Positions 11,684 through 22,538 of a stretch of 64,000 bases of DNA are shown here, piece after piece. This DNA is from Pogostemon cablin. Its lineage: Eukaryota > Streptophyta > Magnoliopsida > Lamiales > Lamiaceae. Positions within the stretch are counted from its first letter, which is position 1; the number at the start of each line of letters is the position of its first letter. The position numbers and the translations under genes are program-made. The notes beneath the pieces were generated by a model that did no database searches, had not been told where the DNA came from, and was given only the letters and a program-made list of their open reading frames with translations. The stretch spans positions 38,965,088 through 39,029,087 of the forward strand of contig CM042955.1 of NCBI GenBank assembly GCA_023678885.1. The letters are read 5' to 3'.

Positions 11684-11905
11684 AACACGGGCCATGTACG
11701 GAACACGGCCCTGTAAGAAGTGGCCATGTGCCGTCATCAATTCATCCAGCATGACCACCCTTTGCCCGTGTTACAGCACACGAGCCATGTTGTAGCACAC
11801 GAGCCGTGTTGCGTAACACGGCCCTGTAAGTCTTGGCCGAGCAGCGACATCAATTCACCCAACACGGCCACCTTGTGGCCGTGTTGCAGAGCATGACTCG
11901 TGTTG
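11684..11905 (+). repeat. Inverted-word array ACACGG / CCGTGT in Ath1 U3
   Basis: Words such as CAACACGGGCC, GAACACGGCCC, GAGCCGTGTTG and GGCCGTGTTGC recur about ten times in both orientations. The array ends about 50 bp upstream of the TATA box. Its position matches the TCGACC arrays of D, H and the window-start LTR, but the word is different. Confidence 0.65.
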
Positions 11906-11954
11906 TGTAAAAAGCTGCTAAAAATTCCAGAACCTTCTAGAAGCTTCCCAAGGG

Positions 11955-11962
11955 GTATAAAT
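11955..11962 (+). promoter_or_regulatory. TATA box of Ath1 3' LTR
   Basis: GGGGTATAAATACC lies 480 bp into the LTR and downstream of the word array. The equivalent segment is deleted from the 5' LTR. Confidence 0.6.
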
Positions 11963-13041
11963 ACCTAATAATTCAACATTAGATGAGAGATCCAAAATTC
12001 ACAGCCCGACACACACCTCACACACCATTTTCTTCCATTCTACACCATCATCTTCATCCATTCTCCATCCATTGGATCTACCATCATCCCACTATCAAAA
12101 CCTTCATCCAATTGAGGAAAAGAAGCAAGGAAGAGTGGAGAATTGCAAGAGAAGGAATGAGATCACCATTGAAGCACTTCAAGGGAGTTTTCATTCATAC
12201 TTTATAGTGAAACCTTATTGTTTATCATGTTTTTTAAGGATATTAATGTCTATGTTGATTTCCTTTGGAATATGGTAGGTCAATCTCCCTTGTGAGATTA
12301 GCAACATGAGAGTTGTTGGATAATTTTAAGATTTGTGTATTTGAATTCATATGTTGATTGGGTAAATGGATTTTCTATCATTGATGCTTAAGATCTTGAG
12401 GTTTTTGATGATTTGTGTGTTTAGTTGTTGTAAATATGTGATTAGATTGATAAATCAATTATGTGCTTAGGATAATTGAGTGAATCATTTCATCAAACAC
12501 TTCATGTGAATTATAAATTGTAAAGAGATTGAGAAATCCTTTAGAATTTAGAACCCTTTGATAGAACATGTGATTGGTTTGATCTAGAGGTTGATTAATT
12601 GTGTGAAGGGACTCTCATTTCAAGCTTAGTACCTAGTTGGAATTGTTTGAGTGAGAACCAATCCGTTGAGCTAATTGAGATTCATATCCTATCCATCTCC
12701 AGAGGGAGCTTTGATGAACTTAGTGTTGGCCCTTATTCTTATACCCATGATTAATATGAATTTGATGCATGTATCCTAGAATTTTCACTTCTTAATTGTT
12801 GTTGATCTCACTTTTACTTAATTTGAAAAACCACTTTTCATCCATCTATCTTGTTTTCTAATCATTGCTTGCTTGCTTTGGTTATTGTTATTTACTTGTT
12901 TAAACAACCAATCCCTTTGATGATTCGTCTCTATAAAATTACAACAAATGTGATATCGCTCAAGCACTAGTACCTACCTCCCTGTGGTTCGATAAATTAT
13001 TTTAATTGATCATCCCTACTACAAAATGACTAATCAGATGG

Positions 13042-13652
13042 CAGAGGGTCTGTATTACCCGAAGCACTGGAGTAATCTAGTAGCTGGGAAGGGCCTTGAA
13101 GTGCCTACTACTACACCACACTACACTTGGCTCTACACATTTACAAAGCTAACCCCTGTCCAGTGCCTAGTAGAACTAAATGGGCTTCAATTCTTACTCT
13201 TTATCCCCATCTTCGCCCAGGATAACGGGGCCTTACTTATTCAGGGAGGAGATGTTCACCTCGAAAAGCACTGTTGAGAGGAAGATCCTTGGCCCCTCTT
13301 CATTCTCTACAGGGTTCCAAACCCAACATAGGTGACAACAAGCGAGGTAGAGATCAAACACGGGAATAAGAATAAGAAATTCCTTTTTGATCATTTTGCT
13401 AGAGGGGGATGGAAAAAGTGGACAAAACAGACTCGCATTTATCATGAATAAATAGAGGATCTCCCAGGAGAGTGAAAACTTTCCTAACCCACCTTCGTAG
13501 AGCAATGTTATGTAAGTGATCCGAACCTGCCTGGAGCTTGTCCCCTATAGAGGCAAGTGAAGTTGGTGAGCCGTATGATGGGCACTATCTCCTTAGGTTT
13601 GGAGAGGTCTCAGCTGTTAGTTAGTATCCCCTTCGAGATGGACCCTTTCACT
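13042..13652 (+). other. Probable last nad2 intron, right part, with domain V-like end
   Basis: The segment resumes after Ath1 and its GATGG duplication. Near its end, 13567-13606 reads TGAGCCGTATGATGGGCACT and then ..GGTTTGGAG, the left arm and degenerate right arm of a group II intron domain V (AGCCGTATG is the characteristic left arm). The nad2 fifth exon starts about 45 bp later. An open stretch at 13026-13277 was not recognised. Confidence 0.55.
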
Positions 13653-13844
13653 CTATTTTATTATATACTCTTAGAGAAAAGAATGTTTTTTGATACACCT
13701 AGGACGTGGATTCTATATGAACTAATGGATCGTGACAAGTTGTTACTACTAGCAATAACTTCCTCTTTCATTACTTTATTCTTTCCATATCCCTCTCCTT
13801 TGTTCTCAGTTACTCATCAAATGGCACTCAGTTCTAATCTTTAA
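13653..13844 (+). pseudogene. nad2: Mitochondrial nad2, last-exon remnant
   Basis: The reading begins LFYYILLEKRMFFDTPRTWI near 13653 and ends FSVTHQMALSSNL then TAA at 13842-13844. This is the C-terminus of plant mitochondrial NADH dehydrogenase subunit 2, normally ending VTHQMALSLYL. The 63 codons are collinear and free of stops, with scattered substitutions. Together with 3890-4294 it keeps the gene order and orientation of the mitochondrial locus, so the two exons arrived in one piece before Ath1 inserted between them. Confidence 0.92.
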
Positions 13845-15470
13845 GTTCGATCATCAACAAGGTTCAAAGAAAGGGATGAAATAAGAAACCCGAGAGCCAA
13901 AGAGCAGGAAAAAGGGTATTTCTGGATCGACACTCTAACTCGACTAGAAAAGAAAGATGGCGCATTGTGTGGCTTCCTTATTTGCTAATCCGATTAACTT
14001 CCTCACAACCTAGCATTTTTTGGTACCTATTGTTTTAAAGGTTTGTAGCACTTGCTTACTGAGTTAGGCTTTTTTTTTAATCAAACCCTAGAAAAGAGTC
14101 CACCATAGCTTCGTCCCAAAGCTTCGATGGAGATGCTAGTGCCTATTCAACAAACTCTTCCTCTTTCAAATAAAGAAATACTAATTATAGGTCTATGGGA
14201 GGTCCATGGATTGACTATGGGCTAATCTTCTTATTTCATTCTCTAAGGAGCGTAGTAAGCATTTATCCAAGACATATCAGTCAAAACACTTTTCTTGTTT
14301 CTTTCTTTCTTCTTTAGAATCTTCTCCAGTGCTAGACCCTCAACAGAAGAATGGATTAAGGTGATAGAGTGTTATAGGAGATGCTAGGCTTCTGAATTGA
14401 AAAAAAGTAATGAAACCTGTGATGGCTGCTGCTCCTTTGACTTTCTCAATCATAAAGACTTTGACCTTTGTATTCATTCACCAAATCTTGTTCAGTTCCA
14501 TCCTAGCTCGGTTTTGTCTGAATCTTCATGGAAGAAGAAGAAGTAGTTCACCAGCCACTTACATCTATGGATCCTACTTTCTTTATTCTCAAACCTGGTG
14601 GCTCGATCTATTGGCACTCATGTAAGCTCATCTTGCATACAAATTCTAGGGGTTCCAAGTCCTGTATTTACCAAGAACATTTCTTCTCTTAATGAGAAAA
14701 TGTAATACTATACCTATCTGGCTAACTCTATTTTGCACAACCTTTCTTCGGACTCCATCTTTTCCTAGCGAAGTACTACACCATCACTCGCTCACTGTCC
14801 TTAGCTCGCTTCTTGATTCTAATTTAGCAGTTGCATTCCCTTGAACTCCAAACTCCTCAAGACTAAGTCTGAGTGTATCAATGAGTTAGCCTGCTAAACC
14901 GAATGGAGGACTCTTTTAAAGAAGTTGCTGAACCAGGTGAATCAAGTTGCGTCTGATATACCGAGAAATATAGAAGGCCCTTTTTCTTTCATATCGATCT
15001 AGTTTGGCATAGAAAAATCCATCTGTACTAGTGGGAAAACAAAGAAAAAGTGAAAGTCATAGTTGGAAGAGTTGTCCCAATTATTTTCTCAAGAGATCCC
15101 AAATCAATAAACTCGTACGTAGCGTCTAGGTGAGATGCTCGGTTTGCTCAGTAACTATCTGTTTTCCATGCTCTGCCACTACAGGTTCCACGAAAAATCG
15201 TAAGAGAACAACGAATCGAACCGACATCAATTCCTTTCCTATCTCGGTTAGCTTGAAGAAGGAATTATTGTGAAAAGCTTTGCTTCGTTCACCTCCATCT
15301 CCGTTTAGATTAAGTTTGTGTTGCGTGTATGTTTGAAAGAGAGCTTGAGAAGGTCTTCGACTCTCACATTTTATTCTTGGAAAAACCAAGGATTGACTCA
15401 AATACAAGTCTCTCTTCATTTTAAGCCTCTCATCTTCTCTAGAGAATCAAAACTCTAAGGGATAGAACAG
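13845..15470 (+). other. Mitochondrial-like spacer between nad2 and ccmFC
   Basis: No gene recognised. The stretch lies between two clear mitochondrial gene remnants on the same strand, with no retrotransposon boundary, so it is read as part of the NUMT. Short open frames (for example 14410-14625) have no recognisable motif. Confidence 0.5.
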
Positions 15471-16221
15471 ATGGTCCAACTACATAACTTTTTCTTTTTA
15501 ATTATTTCCATGGTTGTGCCTCGTGGCACGGCAGCACCCGTACTATTGAAATGGTTCGTCAGTAGAGATGTTCCAATGGTGCTCTAATTCCTATTCCTAT
15601 CCCTTCATTCCCTCTTTTGGTCTATCTACATTCAAGGAAATTCATATGCTCCACAGACAGAGCAAAAAGTAGAGTCTTGGTCAGAGCAAGCCATCCTATT
15701 CTATTACCAGACATAATTGGGAGAAGCTCATCCGAAACTAGAGCTAGAAATGCCCTATTTCATTTTGTTCCCGATCTTTATTTCCTTCTTCTCAAATCCA
15801 AGGGGGACAACTCATATTTAGAATCTTTTTATGGTGTGCTCGATTTACTATTCTCTTGTACTTTCTTCTTTTTACCACGCGATAGGTCAGCAAAGCATGA
15901 GCGGGCGCGTAGAAGGAAAGGCCAAACACTTCGGCCCAATGGGAATAGAAATGAGAAGATGAGGTGCCCCGGGCACCCCCATTTAGAAATAGAAAGAAGG
16001 GTAGAAGCTTTTTGGCCTGTAGCTTTCCCCGTCCCCCTTTTCATCGTACGGTGCTTGTGTGGGGGATGCGCCACCAGAAATCGGGCTTGAAGCTCTCACC
16101 TTACCAACAAGCTGACGGCTGATGGCTGTTAGTCAAGACGACTACCAAAAAGCTCCAATGAAGATGAATATTTCACATGGAGGAGTGTGCATCTTTATGT
16201 TGGGTGTTCTTCTGTCATGTG
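15471..16221 (+). pseudogene. ccmFC: Mitochondrial ccmFC, 5' part, truncated by copia element A
   Basis: ccmFC is a subunit of the mitochondrial cytochrome c maturation (haem lyase) system. Translation from the ATG at 15471 reads MVQLHNFFFLIISMVVPRGT and then PVLLKWFVSRDVP. A frameshift or short deletion follows near 15570. The reading resumes at about 15617 with LVYLHSRKFI, LVRASHPILLPDIIGRSSSE, RARNALFHFVP, YLESF, and later MRCPGHPHLE. A TGA at about 16114-16116 sits where the family has an Arg codon (SRQLMAVG-type segment); a CGA to TGA change would explain it. The reading continues through MKMNISHGGVCIFMLGVLLS and is cut at 16221 by the LTR of A. The rest of the gene is not seen in the window. 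Confidence 0.9.
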
Positions 16222-17623
16222 TGTTGGATTGTATACTAAAAGTCTAGCTTTTTGTATGAACAATATTATAACGATTTATTTGAAATGAGAATCATATGAT
16301 GAAATTATTGCATCTTATAATTTATTTATATGTACGATGCAATAGTCCACTTACTTTATACTGTAAATAATATGTTGTGCGACAACACGCGAAAGATCAT
16401 ATTATCGGTTTCCTTATAATATATAAACAAATGCTCACAACCGAGATAGACGGGAACTCTCTATCAGGATGGTTTTAGTGTGATTTGGTATTAATTTATC
16501 TTGACAATAGAATCACATTAGTACACTTGTGTGTATTGAGCGGGACCACTTGAGATCGTTCGACTTATACTGACTTATAGGAGAACTTAATCTCAGTTAT
16601 TATGGATGTTCATGCTCTTAATCCCTATACAATAATCTTGAAATGTAAGGCAATATGTATTTCTTTGATTAATCAATGGGTGAGATTTACATGTAATTAA
16701 ATCAACAAACTCGGTGAGTTGGGAAGTAGTGCTGTCTCTATGGTGTGCTGTTGATTGAAGAAGGAATCCACATCCGAAATAGGTTGATGATGTCCCCTTG
16801 AGGAACTCATAAGGATTATCATGTAAACCCTGCAAGTGGATTTATTTCGGCATGATAATAAGGTTGATTGGTACTACTCTCGGATAAGATATTAATTAAT
16901 GGAGTTGTCAGTAACTTAATTAATTAATGGGCATTGTATATCTTAAACATGGGGAGACTAACGGGCTCATAATAAGAAGGAGCCCATAACCTTAATTATG
17001 GGATTAGAACGGTAGTGCAGTAATAATATTTTAGTGGTATATATTATTATTATTGGACTTCAGTATAAGCTTTGGGCTAAGCTTGGATACTTAAGCCCAA
17101 TAGAGGCCCAACTCTAATTTCTCCTCCTTGTCCCTGCTGTAGCCCATATATAAGTTATCTCAGCTGTTTGGAAACCCTAATCTAACTGAAAAGTAATTCA
17201 CGCCTAACACTGTGAGGAGGGGTGAGGGATTAGCAGATTGAGAAAATCTCGAAGATCGTCGCACACACGACGTCGAGATTGGACATGGGAATATAGCAGA
17301 AGATCGGAAGGTTGTTTGTTGCTGCTGCCCGAGAACATCTATGATTTTTATAAAATCCTGTGGAAGTCAGAATTCGACGTGTGATATACTGAAGGAAAGC
17401 TATGTAAGAGAGGATCTTTTTGGCACATAGATCACTCCAATCAGATATCAGACGAGAGAGTTATGCCAAGAATAGTGAGGCTACACAGGCTGCCAATGAT
17501 AATTTATCTCCTCCAATATACCCTGGTGAAAGGTAATACGTTTCTATATTTTCTTATTTCCGCTGATTTAGAATCGTATGGAACCCTAATGGTTCATATT
17601 AACCAAATTATTGAACTCCAACA
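16222..17623 (+). repeat. Copia A 5' LTR (1402 bp)
   Basis: The first of nine LTRs of one family in the window. It starts TGTTGGATTGTATACT and ends GAACTCCAACA. A TATATAAG box is at 17146-17153 in the shared context GTAGCCCATATATAAG. Confidence 0.92.
17146..17153 (+). promoter_or_regulatory. TATA box shared by the copia LTR family
   Basis: TATATAAG, about 925 bp into the LTR, is preserved in C (32151), F (51361) and the other copies in the same context. Confidence 0.55.
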
Positions 17624-17625
17624 AT

Positions 17626-17637
17626 TGGTATCAGAGC
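17626..17637 (+). other. Copia A primer-binding site
   Basis: TGGTATCAGAGC, three bases after the LTR end, is the standard plant copia site complementary to initiator tRNA-Met. Confidence 0.9.
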
Positions 17638-17984
17638 TTCAGTTTCATGGTGAAGCGTGACACGTTAGGCTAGGGTTTATGTGGAATATGTGGATTAATT
17701 ATGAATTAGAATCATATGAGGATTAGGGTTTTGGTTCATTGCATAATCTATGAATTTTCCTTAAGTGAAATCATATGCCCTGTATCGTCGTATGCAAAAC
17801 CTGTTCGTGAGTTTTGCCTGGAGAACATGAAAGAGCGCTCGTTATTTGGTAATAGCCCATGGTAGCAGGCTCAAGGCCGTATGAGGGCACTCGATTCTGG
17901 GCACATGGCTGTGTGATGCCACACGATGGAGAGCAACATAGCACGGTGCCTATCGTGTGATGGGCAAAGATCACACGGAAGCAG

Positions 17985-18260
17985 GCGTTAGCATACGACA
18001 GATGCAGGTGTGGCGTAATGCATTGGCGCGGGGCAGGAGGCATTGACGCGTGGCAGGAGGCATTGGCGCGGGGCAGGAGGCATGCGCGCAAGGCATTGGC
18101 ACGGGGTAGGAGTCGTGCGCGGTAGGCGTTGCGCACGGTAGGAATGGCATGCGGTAGGCGTGGCGCACGATAGAAGGCGTGTGCGGTAGATGCAGGCGTG
18201 CACGGCAGGCTTTGGCTCGCTGCACAAGTCATGCAGGCGTGGTTTGCTGGGCAGGTGCAC
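17985..18260 (+). repeat. GC-rich ~20-bp minisatellite in the leader of A
   Basis: Imperfect copies of GGCAGGAGGCATTGGCGCGG and derivatives (GCACGGTAGGCGT) run for about 280 bp. The block is GC-rich in an otherwise AT-rich element. Open frames on the minus strand here are products of the repeat and not genes. Confidence 0.75.
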
Positions 18261-18918
18261 GGATTCTTGTGCGATTAGGGGCATGACTCGTTCTTTTACC
18301 CTACACGAGTCGTATAGGTGCTTCCCATTGGGCAGCCGGGCTCGTTTTAAGTGATTTGATATTTTTTACATTTTATTTCGTGATATATAACTGAATTACT
18401 TGATTTAATTATTTTTTATTGTCATATATGAATATGCATGTTCTATTTGATTTATTGCATTAAATAGAAGCATGCTAGGTAGTATATTATATGCATGTAT
18501 CGCTGGAGTATTGGACAAGACATCCTATTTTTGGCAAATTAGTTCCTAGTATATGACTGCCATGATAGATTGTCTATTATTGTTATATATCGATGTTGAA
18601 TTAATTCTTAATATATAACTGTCATAATTGATTTAGTTGTCAATTATTGTTATATATGGTTTCATGTCGATATCGATGATTTTAATAATCTAGAAAATAT
18701 CGACAGTCGATATCAATAGTTTCAAAAATATGATAATCTGGAAATTTTAAAAAATTGATAATCTGCAAGTCTTTGCCCATATTCATGCTTGGAGGCGAAC
18801 AATCGAATTCGCTGATATATAACAGTTTATAATTGATTTAATTATCTAATTATTGTTATATATGTATGCATGTTCTCTGTGATTTACTGCCTTTTTTGCC
18901 GTAATAGGAGCATGCTAG

Positions 18919-19612
18919 TAGGGGTGTAAACGGGTAGGGTAGGGTACAGGTACGCCTACTCCACATACTACCCACAATCATATTTTCATACCCTTACCCT
19001 ACCCTATTATCCTAAAATATATCATCGGGTAGGGTGCGGATATTGTCCATCGGGTAATCGGATAATCCGCGGGTAAATAGTTATCCGCAATTTAAAAAAA
19101 ATTCAAATAGTCTATTTTGTCATACTCTACTTGTGAAAGCTCGATTTATCCTATACCACATATATGACCCGAATCTGACATTTAAAGAAAAAAATAAAAA
19201 TAAATCATTATCAGTACAACATATTATGAGATTCAATAATTTTAAAATATAATCAATTAACTTTCACCTTACACAATATTTTAACACAATTAAAACCTAA
19301 AATAAATAAAAATACAAACTAATGCAATAATGCTTAACAAATTAACTACAAATGCATGGAATCAAGTTTATGCATATAATAAATATGTTATTATATAAAT
19401 ATACAATATATATTATAATATATGTAATATGGTTAATATATAATTATATAATATGTAATAAATAACTGATAATCGGGTAGGATAATCGGGTATTTTACAA
19501 AATCCATACCCTATCCTTACCCTTAAAGTTTTCAAAATACCCTACCCTACCCTCACCCGATAGGGTATTATCCAGCGGATACCCACATCTGCTGGTAAAA
19601 TTGATACCCCTA
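18919..19612. mobile_element. 694-bp non-autonomous hAT-like DNA transposon
   Basis: It begins TAGGGGTGTAAACGGG and ends GATACCCCTA, so the termini are imperfect inverted repeats (TAGGGGTRT..). It is flanked by the perfect 8-bp duplication CATGCTAG (18911-18918 and 19613-19620). Subterminal GGGTAGGGTAGGG words occur at both ends in inverted orientation. The centre is AT-rich and non-coding. Elements C (near 33718) and F (near 53396) show the empty site GAGCATGCTAGGTTG. An 8-bp duplication plus these ends fits the hAT superfamily. Confidence 0.92.
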
Positions 19613-19770
19613 CATGCTAGGTTGTGTATTTTATTATTGAATATTATATGCATATAAAAACCCTCGGTGTTAAATTACTAAGTGGGAGAGGGTACTAGTA
19701 ATTAATTCCCGCGGCCTTCATTATTGGTTGGTAAGTGATGTGAGTAAACTTGCATGTTGGCAATAGGTCT

Positions 19771-20057
19771 TCCTCCCTAACGGATGAGTTTATTAACGGA
19801 TCACTAGTACAGACTTCATTAAATAATAATTATTTATAATGTGATGCACATGACCTTGTGTGTTGGCATAGACCTTCCTCCCTAACGGATGAGTTTATAT
19901 GCGGTTCACTGGTACAAACTTATAAATGATGATTGTAAGAAGTTATCCGAGCGCGTGTGTACTTCTTCAATTGTAAGGCACACAAGCTTGGGATGTGGAC
20001 TTGGGATCAAATAATGGTGTACACTTAGGTATAAATAATAAGTATCCTCCCAACGGA
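19771..20057 (+). repeat. Leader motif TCCTCCCYAACGGA, three copies in A
   Basis: TCCTCCCTAACGGA occurs at 19771 and 19876 inside a repeat unit of about 105 bp (CTTCCTCCC..GATGAGTTTAT..CACTRGTACA), and a shorter TCCTCCCAACGGA at 20045. The same motif recurs with similar spacing in C, F and B. Confidence 0.75.
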
Positions 20058-20329
20058 GTCACAACTATTATTTGCATTGCTAAAGAGGAGCCGACTAATA
20101 ATTATTTTGTCATGAGGTTAGGTTGACGAATGAAATTAATGGGTAAAACCTTCTATTGTAATTGTTCGGGTTTGTATACGTCCACACTAACATGGCTTAC
20201 GGACTCATGGTGCTTGAGATGTCGGTGAATTTTATTTTTATATTATTTTGAAGGAATCAATATAAATGGATAAATTCGAAGATTTGATCGGTGTATTTAT
20301 TTATGATTCTCTGAATTTTCAAAATGGTT

Positions 20330-20547
20330 TTATCTTGCTTATTGTTTACTAAAAGAAATATATTTATTTCTCCAAAATTAGATGATTAGAAAAGAATCTT
20401 GGTTTCGATTTTACTGCTTAAGAAAACATATTTGTTCTCACTAATGATTTTCTATGATGCCTATTATTTAAAGTCTCTATTGTAGAGGTGGTAGGTTCAT
20501 AGAAATATGATGGTCCATGCGACTCTTCGGATACTTGAGAAAGATTG
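20330..20547 (+). pseudogene. Copia A gag remnant, left part
   Basis: Decayed gag. The equivalent place in C (34440-34560) reads TGPKLDD and then LNFTA in one frame, the N-terminal part of copia Gag. Here the sequence is collinear but full of stops. It is cut at 20552 by Ath2 and resumes at 27679. Confidence 0.55.
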
Positions 20548-20552
20548 AAAGG

Positions 20553-22394
20553 TGATGAGTGATATTTTCACCTAAATTTTAGTGTCTTTTTATATGTGTT
20601 TTCATATTATTTTATCCGTATTTGTGTTCTATTTGGTTGTGTTTTATGTTTTTATGGAAATGTATGAGAATAAGCTTAAATGTATGATTTCCAGGTAAAA
20701 ATGGATTCTAGACGCGAGAAGGAAAATTTGGGAAAAAACAAAGCTTAATTCGGAGTTGAAACGAGGGAAAATGAGTCAAATTAAGCAAAATGCTGAAAAA
20801 TTCACGTCCAACTTGTGTAATTTTTCTGTACTCTTGTGGAGCTCAAAACAAGAAGTGTGATATATGGTTGGAAAGCCACATAAAAGAGGATCGTTTTGGT
20901 ATAAGAAACACTTCAATCCGAGCCCAAACGAGAAAGTTATGATTAAAATGGTGACGTCGCGCAGGCTGTTTCGACTCAGCACGGTTGTGCTACTTTGTAT
21001 GACTTGTTACACTTTGAAATGTTCAGTGTTTTGTCAGATCTTTATATGGATAGAAATCCAATGAAAATTGGATCGCGTGAGCGCAAGAATTACTCAAATT
21101 GGAGATCGGATGTGGAAGTTATGCGCGAAACGGTGAGACTGCGCTGCACCGACCCGAACTTGACCCGAATTCGACCCATGCTCGGCCCAAAGTCATTTTT
21201 ATGATTAGAATGTGTTCTAGAAGGTTCTAAGGGGTAAAAGCACCCATTTTGGAGTGTAAATATCAGTGGGGATCAGATCTACACCTAATACACACCATTT
21301 TTCACACACTTTTCCTCTCCATTCCATCTATCCTTCATCCCATTCACCATTCCTTGATTCCATCCATCTACACTTGATCCCCTCCATCAAATCCACCATC
21401 CAAGTAATCAAGGAAGCAAGGGAGAGTGAAGATCACAAGAGGAAGAAGGAGATCTCCATTGAAGACCTTCAAAGGGGGAATCTAATTCTAAGTCTTGTGA
21501 AATTCTTTATAGATTTGTCATGGAATTTGTGGATCCAATTGTCTATGATTGTTTTCTCTAAAACTATGATAGGCTAATCTCCTTTGTGAGGTTAGCTCCA
21601 TGATTGGTGTTGGATAATTTAGTTTTTATGCAAATTGATTTTAATCTTGAATGGGCTTTGTGTTATTTCTATCATTGATTGTTGATTGCTTGATGTATAT
21701 GATGATTTGTGTGATTAATTGTCATGGGCATGTGATTAGATTGAGAAATCAACTATTTGTTTAGGATAGTTCATTGAATCATTTCATCATACACTTCATG
21801 TGCATTAATTTAGAATGAGATAGAGATATCCTTCTAGATTTAGAACCCTTTGATAGAACATTTGATTAGCTTAATCGAGAGGTTGGTTGATTAAATGAGG
21901 AGACCCAAACAATTAGTGAATTCATAGTACCTTAAAAGGGAATATTGCTTATGATTTAGTACTTAATTAGGGAACTCATAGAGTAATTAGTACCTAGTGG
22001 GAGGTGTTTGCTATTGTCTCGATCCTATGTGCGTTTGGGAGCCTTGTTGAGGGCCTACATCCTATCCATCTCGAGAGAAAGTTTAGGTGGAATTAGTGAT
22101 CGCTTCTATACCTTGTCCATGAGAGATTAGAATTAATTGCATAATTACTTAATTATCTATGCCATGATTGTTGTTAATCTCATCCTTGCATCATTTGGAA
22201 CCCATCTTATCTTTGCATTCATTTTATCTTTATTTCTTGCTTTAGCATAATTGCATTCATTTTCTCCTATCCGCTCCTTTCCGTCGTCCTTATAAAATCA
22301 CGATAAGCTTGAGATCGCTTAAACTCTAGTACCTTCCTCCCTGTGGTTCGATAATTTTTTTAATTGGTCATGCCCACTATATTATGGCTAATCA
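20553..22394 (+). repeat. Ath2 5' LTR (1842 bp)
   Basis: TGATGAGTGATATTTT..GGCTAATCA. Upstream of a weak TATA-like TGTAAATA (about 21256) lies a short run of GACCCGAA/TTCGACCC words at 21150-21187. The first ~300 and last ~100 bp resemble the Ath1 LTR; the middle does not. Confidence 0.93.
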
Positions 22395-22396
22395 AA

Positions 22397-22414
22397 TGGC
22401 GCTGTTGCCGGGGA
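22397..22414 (+). other. Primer-binding site of Ath2
   Basis: TGGCGCTGTTGCCGGGGA, one base from the Athila-type consensus, lies two bases after the LTR. Confidence 0.8.
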
Positions 22415-22538
22415 GGTAACGGTCGCTAGTAGTTTGACGAAGGATTGTTTAGAGTGGTCTTAATAAAGATATTTTTTTTATTTTTGCATCTTATATTTGC
22501 TTTGGAAATTTTTGTTCTAATTTTTCTTTCTTTTATAG

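Larger units (their letters stand above)
5057..13036 (+). mobile_element. Ath1: complete Athila-like Ty3/gypsy element lacking RT and integrase
   Basis: The element is 7980 bp. Both ends are TGATGAGTGATATTTT..CTAATCA, and it is flanked by the 5-bp duplication GATGG (5052-5056 and 13037-13041). Order: 5' LTR, PBS, gag, protease, a long non-coding tail, PPT, 3' LTR. Gag and an aspartic protease with DLGAS are present. Reverse transcriptase, RNase H and integrase are absent between the protease (ends 9321) and the tail, so the copy could only move with proteins supplied in trans. Frameshifts and stops show it is dead. It splits the presumed nad2 intron. Confidence 0.92.
11475..13036 (+). repeat. 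Ath1 3' LTR (1562 bp)
   Basis: Runs from TGATGAGTGATATTTT to GACTAATCA. An array of ACACGG/CCGTGT words lies at about 11684-11905, followed by a TATA box at 11955. It is more complete than the 5' LTR, which has lost the TATA segment. The GATGG duplication follows at 13037-13041. Confidence 0.92.

Noticed and set aside
16114..16116. TGA in ccmFC explained by RNA editing.
   Set aside because: Seed-plant mitochondria edit C to U; restoring Arg from TGA would need U to C.
17771..18284. Long minus-strand open frames of 84-153 residues.
   Set aside because: They overlap in several frames over a GC-rich tandem repeat, which removes stops by composition. Pro/Ala/His/Arg-rich translations carry no domain.
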